A stretch of DNA of 64,000 nucleotides from CAZHYV01 sp964537055 (GCA_964537055.1 CAZHYV010000002.1:228455-292454), one strand, 5' to 3'. Shown: positions 17,657-27,004, counted from the first letter of the stretch. Notes: generated by a model not told the origin, from the letters alone. Numbers and translations are program-made.

Positions 17657-18763
17657 TCAAAGGCAAATCTTCCCTTCTTGAATTGAAATATTTTTACGGT
17701 CTCGTCCGAAAGGAACATGTTCTTGATTGGTGGTGGTAATAAAAATTTGGCTTTCGATTTCCTGCAAAAAAGAAAATAACTGCTGCGTTCGAATTTCATC
17801 GAGCTCGCTGCTCACATCATCCAAAAGAAGAATCGGGGCAAATCCCCTAGATTCACAAAAGTACTGAATTTCTGCGATCTTTAATGCCAAAACAAATGCC
17901 CTTGTTTGCCCCTGCGAGGCATAGGTAGCAACCAAACGGCTGCCAAAGAAACATCCGATATCGTCTGAATGAGGCCCGCTGTGGGTATACCCCTTGTCTA
18001 GATCGCGTGTACGATCCTGCAAAAGACGATCCCACAAAGCCTCGGAAATATTCTTTTTGGAAGTATTCTCTTTTGAAGAATCAGAGGCATACGAACTCTC
18101 GTAGACCAAACGAGCTGGTTCTCCAAGCTGTGTAATTTTTTCAAATGCTTCACGAAGCTTTTTGGATAGCTCACCTAGGTAAGAGATACGACGCTTATAG
18201 ATCGTCGCACCCATTTGCGCAAGCTGTTCATCATATACGGGGAGTAATTCAGGATCTCTCCCTCGAAGTACAGCATTCCGCTGTTTTAGCACCCGCTCGT
18301 AAAGCTGAGCTTCTTTCAAGTAGCTTGGATATAGGTTGAAGATCGCCCGATCCAAGAATTTTCGTCGACCTGAAGGCGCGCCTTTGGCAAGACGAAGGTC
18401 CTCGGGTGTAAACAAAATGGCATGGGCCCTTTCCAAATAATCGAACGTTTTGCTTATCTTCTCGTTTACTTTGGTGATTTTTTGGGCAGGTCTGTCTTTG
18501 ATAAGCTCTACCTCAAGAATGTGGGATACCCCTTGGTGCTCGATCTCTCCAAGCACTTTGCTTCTTGTCTGTTCGAACTGAATAAGCTCTTCAATTCGGT
18601 GGGTGCGAAATGACTTCAACGTCGATAAAAGATAAAGAGACTCAAGAAGGTTTGTTTTTCCTTGGCCATTCTGACCAAAAAACACATTGCACCTAGGATG
18701 GGGCTCAAAGGTAATATCAGTAAGATTTCTGAAGGAATCAGCAGACAGATGTAGAAACTTCAA
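17657..18763 (-). CDS. recF: RecF recombination mediator
   Basis: The 368-residue RecF is an SMC-like ATPase that helps load RecA at gaps. Walker A FGQNGQGKTNLLES is near residues 29-42, and the C-terminal signature and Walker B are ASQGQTRAFVLALK and ILLLDDVSSELD. The start is probably the TTG at 18763, because GAGGAG lies 6-10 bases before it and the homology begins there. It sits between dnaN and gyrB in the usual order. Confidence 0.95.
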   Translation of the reverse strand: MKFLHLSADSFRNLTDITFEPHPRCNVFFGQNGQGKTNLLESLYLLSTLKSFRTHRIEELIQFEQTRSKVLGEIEHQGVSHILEVELIKDRPAQKITKVNEKISKTFDYLERAHAILFTPEDLRLAKGAPSGRRKFLDRAIFNLYPSYLKEAQLYERVLKQRNAVLRGRDPELLPVYDEQLAQMGATIYKRRISYLGELSKKLREAFEKITQLGEPARLVYESSYASDSSKENTSKKNISEALWDRLLQDRTRDLDKGYTHSGPHSDDIGCFFGSRLVATYASQGQTRAFVLALKIAEIQYFCESRGFAPILLLDDVSSELDEIRTQQLFSFLQEIESQIFITTTNQEHVPFGRDRKNISIQEGKICL

Positions 18764-18791
18764 ACCCTACTCCTCAAGGGAAACCTTTTCT

Positions 18792-19919
18792 CTAAATTCG
18801 CATGGGCATAATGACCCCAAGGTAATGATTCCCTGGGCGATCGGATTCATCTGCAGGCCGAAGCAACCCTGGGTCCAATTCCCCGTTTAGCTCAAACCGC
18901 ACTTCTTCGGTGTCCATTTCCGTAAGGACATCGATCAGGTACTTTCCATTAAATCCGATCTGAAGATTGCTTCCAGAATACTTAATAGGCACCTCTTCTT
19001 GTCCATGTCCTAACTCGGGATTCTCTGCTTCAATTTTTAGGGTATCTGGCAAAAAGGCAAGCTTGATCCCCCATGTTTTGTCAGAGGCCATCAGGGAAAC
19101 CCGTTTTAACGAATCCAGAAATTGACCACGCTTTATAATGGCAGAGCGTTGGTGGGATTTTGGGATGACCTGCGCATAGGGTGGAAATTGTGCCTCTTGT
19201 AGCTTTACGGTGAGAATCATGTGGCCCATTTTTAGGAAAAGATGGCCCATCATAATGCCAATTTCCACAGATTCTTTTGCATCTTCCAAGGCGCGTTTGA
19301 TCTCAATCAGCCCTTTGCGAGGAATCAAAACACCTGGCTCTAATTTGAGGCCTCTTGTAAAAATCCGCTCGCATTTTGATAAACGATGTCCATCGGTTGA
19401 TACCATTTTTGCGATCGCGTCCTCGTTTCCAGTGCACTCAAACAGGATCCCGTTTAGATGGTATCTGGTCTCATCGGTAGAGACAGAAAAAAACGTTTTC
19501 TCGATAAGATCTTTTAACGTCGCCGAATCAACGGAGGAAAATTTTACTTTCTGCGCATCAGGAAGTTTTGGGAAATCTTGGTTGGACAGTCCTACCAATT
19601 TATAAGAAATCTTTCCTGCTTGAATCTGAATGTAGTTGTTCTCGATTTGCTTTAGGTTGATCCGATCACTGGGGATGGATTTAACTAAATCGTATAAGTG
19701 TTTTGCAGAGCAAGTTACGCTTCCTTCTTTGAGGACTTGGCAAGGAATTTCTGAGGTGATGGTCATATTCAAATCAGTAGCAGCCAAGACAAGTTGGTTG
19801 GTTCCTTCCGTTCGTAAAAGAACGTTGGCCAAAATGGGCATGGTTGCTTTTTTGTCTGCAATTCCTTGGGCAAAGTACAAAGATTTTAAAAGGTGGGATT
19901 TTTCAACGGTAAATTCCAT
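18792..19919 (-). CDS. dnaN: DNA polymerase III sliding clamp (beta subunit)
   Basis: The 375-residue protein has the three-domain clamp pattern, beginning MEFTVEKSHLLKSLYFAQGI and ending GNHYLGVIMPMRI. It tethers the replicase to DNA. The ATG is preceded by AAGGAG. Upstream (19920-20219) is a region with DnaA boxes. dnaN is separated from dnaA by a small plus-strand gene, whereas dnaA-dnaN is normally a direct pair. Confidence 0.96.
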   Translation of the reverse strand: MEFTVEKSHLLKSLYFAQGIADKKATMPILANVLLRTEGTNQLVLAATDLNMTITSEIPCQVLKEGSVTCSAKHLYDLVKSIPSDRINLKQIENNYIQIQAGKISYKLVGLSNQDFPKLPDAQKVKFSSVDSATLKDLIEKTFFSVSTDETRYHLNGILFECTGNEDAIAKMVSTDGHRLSKCERIFTRGLKLEPGVLIPRKGLIEIKRALEDAKESVEIGIMMGHLFLKMGHMILTVKLQEAQFPPYAQVIPKSHQRSAIIKRGQFLDSLKRVSLMASDKTWGIKLAFLPDTLKIEAENPELGHGQEEVPIKYSGSNLQIGFNGKYLIDVLTEMDTEEVRFELNGELDPGLLRPADESDRPGNHYLGVIMPMRI

Positions 19920-20219
19920 AGAAGCTCCTTTTTAGGCTGGCATCATACATTGTTCACAGTCCTACGTATATGAAGTTTTTATACTTCTTTATACTCGTAT
20001 TCTAGATCGGGGCTGTGAAATGGTGAAAAACTCTACTAACTATTCGAAATATCTCAATTTTGGTTGTGGAAAAAACCAAGAATAGATGTGAATAAACAGC
20101 TCATTTATTCACAGATGTTGAAAAATAAAATAAAGTCACCTTCTATTCATAGAGAAAACCACAAATTTATTCACAGGTGAAAGTGGAAGAGTGGTATCTA
20201 ATAAACGAAAGGCGTTCCT
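19920..20219. other. Origin-associated region with DnaA boxes (dnaN side)
   Basis: This AT-rich 300-bp region contains three identical 9-mers matching the DnaA box TTATTCACA: 20105-20113 and 20167-20175 on plus, and 20087-20095 on minus. Weaker boxes are TTGTTCACA at 19950-19958 and TTTTCCACA at 20065-20073 (minus). Together with the cluster at 22042-22073 on the other side of dnaA, this suggests a bipartite oriC. No duplex-unwinding element can be proved by reading alone. Confidence 0.7.
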
Positions 20220-20600
20220 GTGAGGTATCGAAACATTTTTAAAGGACTTGCACGATGGTTATGGGTAGGAATCTTTGGATTAATAAGTAACCTATATGCC
20301 GAAGGGGAAGGAGGTTCTGTAGAGAGGACTCTTCTTACAAGCCACCAAAGGCTCTTTTCGATTTATAGAGACCAGATTTTTTTTACCGCATCGGCACAAT
20401 TTCCTAACGCCTATGGGCAAGGAGGGGCATTTCCTATCGACTCCACCCAAACAAATGCTCTGTACGATAGTGTCAGTATCGGAGTATCTATTCCCATGGG
20501 GCGAAGGTTATCCTTTGTGACCGATCTGCAGTGTCTTCGCGTCTCAATTGCCGCAAGACGAGACTTCGTTATTCCTGTGGGATTCCGACTTAAGTTTTAG
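20220..20600 (+). CDS. Small exported protein resembling the end of a beta-barrel
   Basis: The 126-residue product starts at GTG 20220, preceded by AAAGG. It has a signal peptide (ARWLWVGIFGLISNLYA, cleavage near residue 27) and a short mature part whose last strands end in aromatic F (GFRLKF), as outer membrane beta-barrels do. It is far too short for a complete barrel of the usual type, so it may be a remnant of a larger gene or a small oligomeric barrel. It is inserted, in opposite direction, between dnaA and dnaN, which is unusual. Confidence 0.55.
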   Translation: MRYRNIFKGLARWLWVGIFGLISNLYAEGEGGSVERTLLTSHQRLFSIYRDQIFFTASAQFPNAYGQGGAFPIDSTQTNALYDSVSIGVSIPMGRRLSFVTDLQCLRVSIAARRDFVIPVGFRLKF

Positions 20601-20648
20601 GGTACGTTGAGGGCGCCTATATTGAGGCAACCTTTCTGGTTCGTTCGG

Positions 20649-22124
20649 TTATTGCAGTTGGCGCTCAAGGTCGAGTAGGGTTTGTCTTAGCGTTGGATCT
20701 GCTTTTAGGAGCGACTCTACTTTCCGGCACGCAGCCAGCACCGTGGTGTGGTCTTTTCCTCCAAATGACTGAGCCACCTCAGGATAGCTTATTTTGCAGA
20801 GCTTCCTGGTAAGATACATAGCGATCTGCCTCGGCCGAGCAATAGATTGTTGTCTTTTTGAACTCCGAAGGTCATCCTCGCTAATTTTGAAGAAAGAGGA
20901 AACTTTTCTCTGGATCAATTCTACAGAAGTTTTTCCAAAAGATTGCGATAGAAAATTCTTTAACGTTTCCTGAACAAAATCGATGGAGATTTTTTTATTC
21001 TGTAGCGAGGCAAAGGCAGCAACCCGAATCAGAAGCCCTTCAAGCTCACGGATGTTAGATCGAATGTTCGACGCTAAAAAATAAGCTACTTCTTGGGGCA
21101 GGTCGATCCCGTCATACTCTGCCTTTTTCACCAAAATGGCCATTCGCGTTTCCAATTCAGGGGGTTGAATATCGGCAATCAGCCCCCATTGGAAACGTGA
21201 TCGGATTCTTTCCTCTAAATCAGGAATCTGATGGGGGTACTTATCTGCGGTCACTACGATCTGTTTGCCCATTTCGAAAAGAGCATTAAAGGTATGAAAA
21301 AATTCATCCTGGGTTCTCTCTTTTCCTCCTAGGTATTGGATATCATCCATCAAAAGTACATCAGGCGTCTGTCGATATTTTACGCGGAACTCTTCAATCC
21401 GATTGTTACGAACAAGGTTAATGTACTCATTCATAAATGTTTCGGTCTTAATGTAGACAATTTTCCAATGAGGATGCGACTGAAGAATCTGATGTCCGAT
21501 TGCGTGCAGCAAGTGGGTTTTTCCAAGACCCACCCCTCCATATAAAAACAATGGATTGTATTTGCCTCCTGGAGTTTGAGCCACGGCACGACTTGCGGCT
21601 TCTGCCAACTGGTTGGAAGGACCTACGATAAATGTGTCAAACTGATACCGAGAGAGAAGTCCGGGTTTTTCTTGAACAACCTGCAAAGAAGACTCTTGCT
21701 TGGGAGAGTGGCTTGTCTGCTGATTTTCAGATTCTGCGAGGGTTTCTTGAGAAGGCCAAGAAGTGTTCTCATCGATTAACCAAACAAATTCAAACCGTTT
21801 CTGTGTCTGTTTGAAAATCTCTTCCGAAACTACGCCGATGTAGTGATTCTCAAACCAATCTTTAATAAATCGGTTTGGTACAGCAAGGGTGATCCGATCT
21901 TCGTGCGCTCCAAGACAAACAATGGGGCGAAACCATAAATCAAAATTTTGGGCAGTCAGTTTCTCCTGGATGTGGGAAATAGCCTGGTTCCATATTTCCT
22001 GATCCGAAGAGATAGGGACTTCGGTACCAGGCAGATCTATTTTATTCACAGGTTTATTCACACCTGTGGATAAATGGATCTGTCCCTCATGGCGGCTCTG
22101 GGCCATTTGCTCTGAAACCAACAT
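20649..22124 (-). CDS. dnaA: Chromosomal replication initiator DnaA
   Basis: The protein has DnaA domain I (IWNQAISHIQEKLTAQNFDLWF), a linker, the AAA+ domain with GGVGLGKTHLLHAIG and the Walker B LLMDDIQYLGG, and the DNA-binding domain with DHTTVLAACRKVE. It binds DnaA boxes and opens the origin. The first ATG gives 491 residues, about 40 more than usual before domain I. Three DnaA boxes lie inside that stretch (22042-22073), so translation may start later, for example at one of two in-frame GTG codons. No strong ribosome binding site marks any choice. Confidence 0.95.
   Translation of the reverse strand: MLVSEQMAQSRHEGQIHLSTGVNKPVNKIDLPGTEVPISSDQEIWNQAISHIQEKLTAQNFDLWFRPIVCLGAHEDRITLAVPNRFIKDWFENHYIGVVSEEIFKQTQKRFEFVWLIDENTSWPSQETLAESENQQTSHSPKQESSLQVVQEKPGLLSRYQFDTFIVGPSNQLAEAASRAVAQTPGGKYNPLFLYGGVGLGKTHLLHAIGHQILQSHPHWKIVYIKTETFMNEYINLVRNNRIEEFRVKYRQTPDVLLMDDIQYLGGKERTQDEFFHTFNALFEMGKQIVVTADKYPHQIPDLEERIRSRFQWGLIADIQPPELETRMAILVKKAEYDGIDLPQEVAYFLASNIRSNIRELEGLLIRVAAFASLQNKKISIDFVQETLKNFLSQSFGKTSVELIQRKVSSFFKISEDDLRSSKRQQSIARPRQIAMYLTRKLCKISYPEVAQSFGGKDHTTVLAACRKVESLLKADPTLRQTLLDLERQLQ
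22042..22073. other. Cluster of three DnaA boxes at the 5' end of dnaA (oriC candidate)
   Basis: TTATTCACA occurs at 22042-22050 and 22054-22062 on plus, and the perfect consensus TTATCCACA on minus at 22065-22073. All three fall within 32 bp. The flank 22190-22320 is strikingly AT-rich with runs of A and T, a plausible unwinding element. The boxes overlap the annotated 5' end of dnaA, so they may also autoregulate it. Confidence 0.7.
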
Positions 22125-22377
22125 ATCTGCGAGGCTTCTGACCTAACAAAGGCATGGCCGATCATGCAAGCAGAAAAAACAACTTTCGAGGCTAATATTT
22201 TATAAATCGACCAATTTTTCTGATCGAGAAAATCATTGGTACATCTGTTCAGATTTCTACAAAAAATAGAAAAAAGGGGAAAGATTTTCGACCGATAATA
22301 ATTTTTTTGAAAAATACAAATTTTTGGCCGGTCTAGAACTACAAAGACAGCGATCAGACTTGGTTTCATTCTAAATG

Positions 22378-23829
22378 CTAAAAATCGTCCCCTTTGTTTT
22401 TTTGACGAAAGTAGCCCTCTAGCTTGTTGTAAAGAGATCGCCTACTGATTCCAAGAAGCTCGGAAGTTACATGTTTGTTCTTCTGGTGGGCCTCTAGGGT
22501 TTTCCAAATAATTTCGCGCTCGGCCTTTTCCAAGGACCATCCTAAAGGGATGGGGATAATCTTTCCGCCAGATACAGAATGATAAATGCGGTAGGGAAGA
22601 AGTTCCGGGTCTAAAACCGGCCCCTTTGAGAATAGAACAGCCTGTTCAATCACCTGCCGTAGCTCTTTAATATTCCCAGGCCAGGAGTATTGTTCTAAAA
22701 GTTTTCGAGTTTCCGAGGGAATGATCCCCAAAAGTTTTCGATGGTAAATCGAAAAATGAGACAAGAAATCGTAGGCCAAAGGTGTGATATCCTCGGGTCG
22801 TTCTCGCAAAGGCGGAAGGTGAATTCGGAGAGGATTGATCCTTTCGATGAACTCGAAATGTGGGGATTTCGTCTTCTGCTGTCCGGGGAGTGTATGATAG
22901 GTAGCGAAAATCATACGTACGTTGGAGCTTCGGAAATGCTTGAACGCCAACGTTGTTTGTTTAGGCTCGGCCAACCGCAAAAACCGTAGAAGCGATCTTT
23001 CGTCTAGATGGAAGAGTTCATCCAAAAAGAGAGTTCCTCCCAAAGCCATCCCAATCTTTCCTCGGAAAGGTCCCTCAAAACGGGTGTTTCTCTCATCATT
23101 GCCAAACAGATCATAGATCAAACGGTCTTTGGCAATGGTTTTTGTGCGAAATGATAAGAATGGTCCATTCTGCCGTTTCGATTGATTGTGGATCGCCCGT
23201 GCGATGAGTTCTTTCCCAGTACCCTGCTCGCCTTGAATCATCACTGCCGTATCTACAGAGGCAATCATACGAATATGATCAAGAATCTCTTTCATACTCG
23301 TCGATCGTGTTCGAATCCCTTCCCAGAGAATCCCTTGATTTTTATCCAAAGAAAGCAGCCGGCTGTTTGGATCGGCTCCCCCTTTTTTCAACAGATCGTG
23401 CACCCGTTTTCGTAGCACGTAGGGAGCAACAGGCTTTGAGAGACAAGGAATCGTACTTAGCTCTAGAACATCTGCAGGTGCCTGGAGAGGGGCTGGGCCA
23501 ATGAGTAGGACGACAATACACTGGGGACAAGCATCTTTTAGAAGTAAGATAAAATCTAAGGCAGATCTTCCAGGTAAAAATGCATCGATCAGAACGAGGT
23601 GGTAGGTCTTATGAATAAATGCTTGTAGTGCCTCTTCGGCCGAACCGATGGTTTCAACAGCATAGCCATCCTGCCGGAGGTATCCCGCCATTTCTCCTGC
23701 TATACTGGGATCATCATCAATAATGAGAATGCTCGGAGAAAAAGATTTAATAAGAAAATGAGGATGAGAATGTCTTATTCCTTCACCCATATGATCAAAA
23801 TTCTCCGTGAAATTGCGGTTTCTATCCAT
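22378..23829 (-). CDS. NtrC-family response regulator with altered GAFTGA loop
   Basis: The 483-residue protein has a receiver domain (about 33-145, phospho-acceptor Asp82 in VLIDAFLPG), an AAA+ domain (180-410) and a C-terminal Fis-type helix-turn-helix (LLGISRRSLYNKLEGY). Walker A GEQGTGKE and Walker B GGTLFLDE are good, and the arginine finger region LRERPEDI is present. The GAFTGA sigma-54 contact loop is missing: the matching slot (about residues 246-253) reads ERNTRFEG. It may act at sigma-70 promoters or be inactive at sigma-54 ones. No sensor kinase gene is adjacent. A palindrome lies upstream at 23908-23922. Confidence 0.85.
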   Translation of the reverse strand: MDRNRNFTENFDHMGEGIRHSHPHFLIKSFSPSILIIDDDPSIAGEMAGYLRQDGYAVETIGSAEEALQAFIHKTYHLVLIDAFLPGRSALDFILLLKDACPQCIVVLLIGPAPLQAPADVLELSTIPCLSKPVAPYVLRKRVHDLLKKGGADPNSRLLSLDKNQGILWEGIRTRSTSMKEILDHIRMIASVDTAVMIQGEQGTGKELIARAIHNQSKRQNGPFLSFRTKTIAKDRLIYDLFGNDERNTRFEGPFRGKIGMALGGTLFLDELFHLDERSLLRFLRLAEPKQTTLAFKHFRSSNVRMIFATYHTLPGQQKTKSPHFEFIERINPLRIHLPPLRERPEDITPLAYDFLSHFSIYHRKLLGIIPSETRKLLEQYSWPGNIKELRQVIEQAVLFSKGPVLDPELLPYRIYHSVSGGKIIPIPLGWSLEKAEREIIWKTLEAHQKNKHVTSELLGISRRSLYNKLEGYFRQKNKGDDF

Positions 23830-23907
23830 GAACCGTTTCGATGTAGCATTTTCACTGGCTTAGAAACAAGATAAGCACACCATCATACACCCATGCGGGC
23901 CAAAAGT

Positions 23908-23922
23908 GTGCAATTATTGCAC
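23908..23922. promoter_or_regulatory. 15-bp palindrome upstream of the NtrC-like gene
   Basis: GTGCAAT and its exact reverse complement ATTGCAC flank one T. It lies about 80 bp before the regulator's start codon, a plausible place for autoregulation. GC-rich dyads beginning with TGC are known for NtrC-type proteins, but the link here is inference. The rest of the 286-bp gap has two TACATGA copies (from about 23928) and no gene. Confidence 0.4.
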
Positions 23923-24115
23923 GGTCTTACATGATCGTACATGAAGGGAAAGGTCAGAAAATCAGGTCTGCCTTTTGATTGGAAAGCCCTCTCTTTGATA
24001 TCTAGGAAGAGTATGAAGCTGTAAATACTTCACAATGAGGTAAAGAACCTTAGAAGGTGGAGATAGGTCAGAGCCATAAAGGAAAAGAGATGCCAGAAAG
24101 ATGGAGGAAGGGGCG

Positions 24116-24544
24116 TTATGCAGACAGGTTGATTAGCTCGGCTTCTGAGAAGAAAAAAGAAATTTCAAGTTTGGCATTGTCGAGAGAATCGCTACCATGG
24201 ACCGCGTTTTTCTCAATATCAGTTCCATGTTTATGGCGGATCGTTCCTGCAGCCGCTTTTTTGCTGTCGGTTGCTCCCATAATCTCTCGGTTCTTCAGGA
24301 CAGCATTCTCCCCTTCTAAGATCATGACAACGACAGGACCAGACGACATAAATTCAACAAGCCCAGCAAAAAAAGGCCTCTCTTTATGGACTTGATAGAA
24401 TCCCTGGGCCAATGCAGGCGTGAGTCGAAGCATTTTCATCGCCACAATCCTAAGTCCAGCGTCCGTCAAGTGTTGAATAATATCGCCCATTTTGTTGGGA
24501 ACGACATCAGGTTTAATGATCGATATCGTACGTTCTTTTGCCAT
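24116..24544 (-). CDS. ndk: Nucleoside diphosphate kinase
   Basis: The 142-residue protein transfers the gamma phosphate between nucleotides through a phospho-histidine. It starts ERTISIIKPDVV, and the active-site histidine lies in NAVHGSDS (near 119). Length is normal. ATG 24544 has AGGAGA upstream. It is divergent from the TonB-like gene at 24672; the two starts are 128 bp apart. Confidence 0.96.
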   Translation of the reverse strand: MAKERTISIIKPDVVPNKMGDIIQHLTDAGLRIVAMKMLRLTPALAQGFYQVHKERPFFAGLVEFMSSGPVVVMILEGENAVLKNREIMGATDSKKAAAGTIRHKHGTDIEKNAVHGSDSLDNAKLEISFFFSEAELINLSA

Positions 24545-24671
24545 AAGGTTTTGTTCTCCTGCGCGGAATACTACAACCAGAACGCCTTCCTTCGCAAGAA
24601 ATTCGATTCGGGTAGAAATGGATTCTCATTCATGCTATAGCTACCACAAGGCAGTTTATCCGGATGTATGT

Positions 24672-25784
24672 ATGAAACTTCAACACGAAGCCAAAAAAAC
24701 ATATGGACCTAGGCCAAGGTTTTTCCTTGTCTGGGCATTGCTATTGGCGTTAGGGTTTCATACGGCCTTGGTTTTTCTCGCGAGGCTTCTTCCTCATCCT
24801 GAAACCCCAAAGCCAAAGCAAATCATCACGGTGGATGTTATTCGTAAACCGACCCCTCCGAATGTACCCGTCACAAATCCACCCATTTCCAAACCACCGG
24901 TTTCACCGCCAGTCCGTGTGCCACCGATTCCAAAACCACCCCGCCCTCAGCCTTTGCGAAAGAATCCGCCTCCGTTGCCTAAAGATCCTTGGTCAATGAG
25001 GCCTCCGCGGACTTCTTCGTCAGATGCTCCAAAAAACCCGGCCCCCCCCCCTCCAGGAACCCCTAGAGTGCCTGAAGGCCCTTTAAGCCCAGGGCCAAAG
25101 GTTCCTGCCTTTGTTCTGAACCCACCCGGGTTTTCTCCCTATACAGGATTGCCCCCCCTGGGCACGCCGATCAAACCTAACCCTTCTTCGGGGCCTCCGG
25201 GCATTCCGGGAGTTCCTGGGTCTGAACCAGAACCTGCTGAGTATCCGCTTCGGCCCGCTCGGGGTGGGGGGTTTGTTTATGAAGGGAAGACCTATAGTGC
25301 CCAGATCCTTCGGGACGGTCGCGTCACTTTTGAGAACAAAGGTCCTATCGGGTTTGATAAAAGTAGAATGGCGATCACCTTTGATGTGGGAGATATGATT
25401 TCTCGAGGCCTAGGCAATGATCCCTACGCTTCCTCAAAACGTCGATTTTTGGAAAAGACCGAAGCTCTACGGAAAGAGCTACACAAAAAAGCGCTCCTTG
25501 AGAGAGAGGCCCAAGAAAGAGCAAAAATGGTCGGACAACTGAACCGCATTTGGAACAGCGAAAAACCACTCACGAGTCGCCATCGGGCCATTTTTGAACT
25601 GTGGATGGATCGCGGGGATGAACCACCCCCCTCAATTTCAGCGGGCGCTCGAGAGGAGATCGAAGCCTTTGTTAGGTCGGAGTTGCCTAAAGGGAGTGAA
25701 AATGAAATCACCGCCCAGGAACTGGCCGAGTATAACCAGGAGCTGGCTTCCCAAGGTTTTCGGGTACGATTTCATCCCTATTAG
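24672..25784 (+). CDS. TonB-like proline-rich membrane-anchored protein
   Basis: The 370-residue protein has a short cytoplasmic N-terminus, one transmembrane helix (about 17-38, FFLVWALLLALGFHTALVF) and a long Pro-rich periplasmic stretch (about 50-190). A C-terminal domain that is charged and helical follows (about 210-370). This matches the TonB/TolA plan, but I cannot confirm a TonB C-terminal fold and no exbB or exbD lies nearby. The upstream frame could start at 24492 inside ndk, so ATG 24672 is preferred. It may span the periplasm and transmit force or scaffold envelope proteins; the specific function is unknown. Confidence 0.6.
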   Translation: MKLQHEAKKTYGPRPRFFLVWALLLALGFHTALVFLARLLPHPETPKPKQIITVDVIRKPTPPNVPVTNPPISKPPVSPPVRVPPIPKPPRPQPLRKNPPPLPKDPWSMRPPRTSSSDAPKNPAPPPPGTPRVPEGPLSPGPKVPAFVLNPPGFSPYTGLPPLGTPIKPNPSSGPPGIPGVPGSEPEPAEYPLRPARGGGFVYEGKTYSAQILRDGRVTFENKGPIGFDKSRMAITFDVGDMISRGLGNDPYASSKRRFLEKTEALRKELHKKALLEREAQERAKMVGQLNRIWNSEKPLTSRHRAIFELWMDRGDEPPPSISAGAREEIEAFVRSELPKGSENEITAQELAEYNQELASQGFRVRFHPY

Positions 25785-25792
25785 GCGAGAAC

Positions 25793-27001
25793 TTACACCA
25801 GGTACGAACCGACTTCATCTGCGAAAAGAATCCCGGTTGGACTTAGTTTGATTCGATCGCTCTCTACAAGGACCCAACCTTTCTTCTGCAGAAGCTCGAT
25901 CGTATCCTGATACATGTGGACGGGATCAAAGCTATGTTGCGAAGCGTAGAGGATCCGAGAAACCCCCTCCATTTGACGCAGTCCCAACCAAAGTGCTTCT
26001 TTGGCAAGTGCTTCTTTGGAGCGGTGCTCGTACAAAGACAACATTTGCTTCTCATGAAACTGTTCTATCGAAAGCAAAGATGCATCCTCGGTGTTTTTTT
26101 CATCGTACAAATTTAAGTACGTTTCCGTGCTCTTTACGTTTGCAAAGCGCTCGCCAGCTCCATTTGGAAGCTGCCGAAATGAATGTGCAGAGACGCCAAG
26201 GCCCATATATTCCCCGAAATTCCAGTAGATTCGATTGTGCACCGAGCGAAAATCTTGGGAGGATTGAAGCGCATAGTTTGAGATCTCATATTGTAGGTAC
26301 CCCGATTGTTGCATAAACTCCTGTACATATTCATACATGAGGGCCTGCTCTTCTTTGGGCATCTCACGCACTTTCCCTTTTCGCACAAGCGCGTTGAGAG
26401 AGGTATTTTGCTCAACCGTAAGTTGATAAATCGAGATATGAGTGGGACGAAGATGCACAAATTCCCTAATATCGAACGTAAGCTCCTCCAACGTCTGCTG
26501 AGGAAGACCAATCATAAGATCGAGAGAAATATTGCGGAATCCGGCCTGCTGTGCTCTTTGGACAGCCTTTTTTGCATCGGTTGCCGTATGTAATCGACCC
26601 AATTTTTGTAAAGAATGATCGCTAAAGGATTGAATTCCCATTGAGATTCGGTTAATGCCCGCTTGGATCCATTCTAAGAGCAGATCATCGGAAGAGTGTA
26701 AAAAATCAAATGGATCACATTCAATGGTAATTTCTAAAGCAGACTGCTCTTTCGGAAAAAGAAACCGGAGATCACTAATCACCTTCCGTATGTATTCAGG
26801 ATGCCACAGCGAAGGGGTTCCTCCGCCCAAATAGATCGAAGACAACGGTCGATTCGCAAAAAGAGGTGCCTTTAGAAGAAGCTCTCGTTTCACCGCTTCG
26901 TAATACCGTTCGTGCGGGATTTCTTTTCTGACAGAAATGGCAAAATCACAATAAGGACAACGCTTGCGGCAGAAAGGAAAGTGAAGATAGATACCAAACA
27001 T
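25793..27001 (-). CDS. hemW: HemW-like radical SAM protein
   Basis: The 402-residue protein has the radical SAM motif CRKRCPYC (CxxxCxxC) near residues 11-18, followed by GGGTPS and a HemN-type C-terminal domain. HemW was long annotated as coproporphyrinogen oxidase but is now regarded as a heme chaperone. The C-terminal region is typical of HemW (IDLMIGLPQQT and the YEISNYA segment). ATG 27001 is 4 bp after glmM's stop, so the two are an operon. Confidence 0.9.
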   Translation of the reverse strand: MFGIYLHFPFCRKRCPYCDFAISVRKEIPHERYYEAVKRELLLKAPLFANRPLSSIYLGGGTPSLWHPEYIRKVISDLRFLFPKEQSALEITIECDPFDFLHSSDDLLLEWIQAGINRISMGIQSFSDHSLQKLGRLHTATDAKKAVQRAQQAGFRNISLDLMIGLPQQTLEELTFDIREFVHLRPTHISIYQLTVEQNTSLNALVRKGKVREMPKEEQALMYEYVQEFMQQSGYLQYEISNYALQSSQDFRSVHNRIYWNFGEYMGLGVSAHSFRQLPNGAGERFANVKSTETYLNLYDEKNTEDASLLSIEQFHEKQMLSLYEHRSKEALAKEALWLGLRQMEGVSRILYASQHSFDPVHMYQDTIELLQKKGWVLVESDRIKLSPTGILFADEVGSYLV

Positions 27002-27004
27002 AAC

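Noticed and set aside
24841..25260. Repeat-like DNA
   Set aside because: The periodicity is explained by Pro-rich coding sequence in the TonB-like protein; no CRISPR-like spacing.
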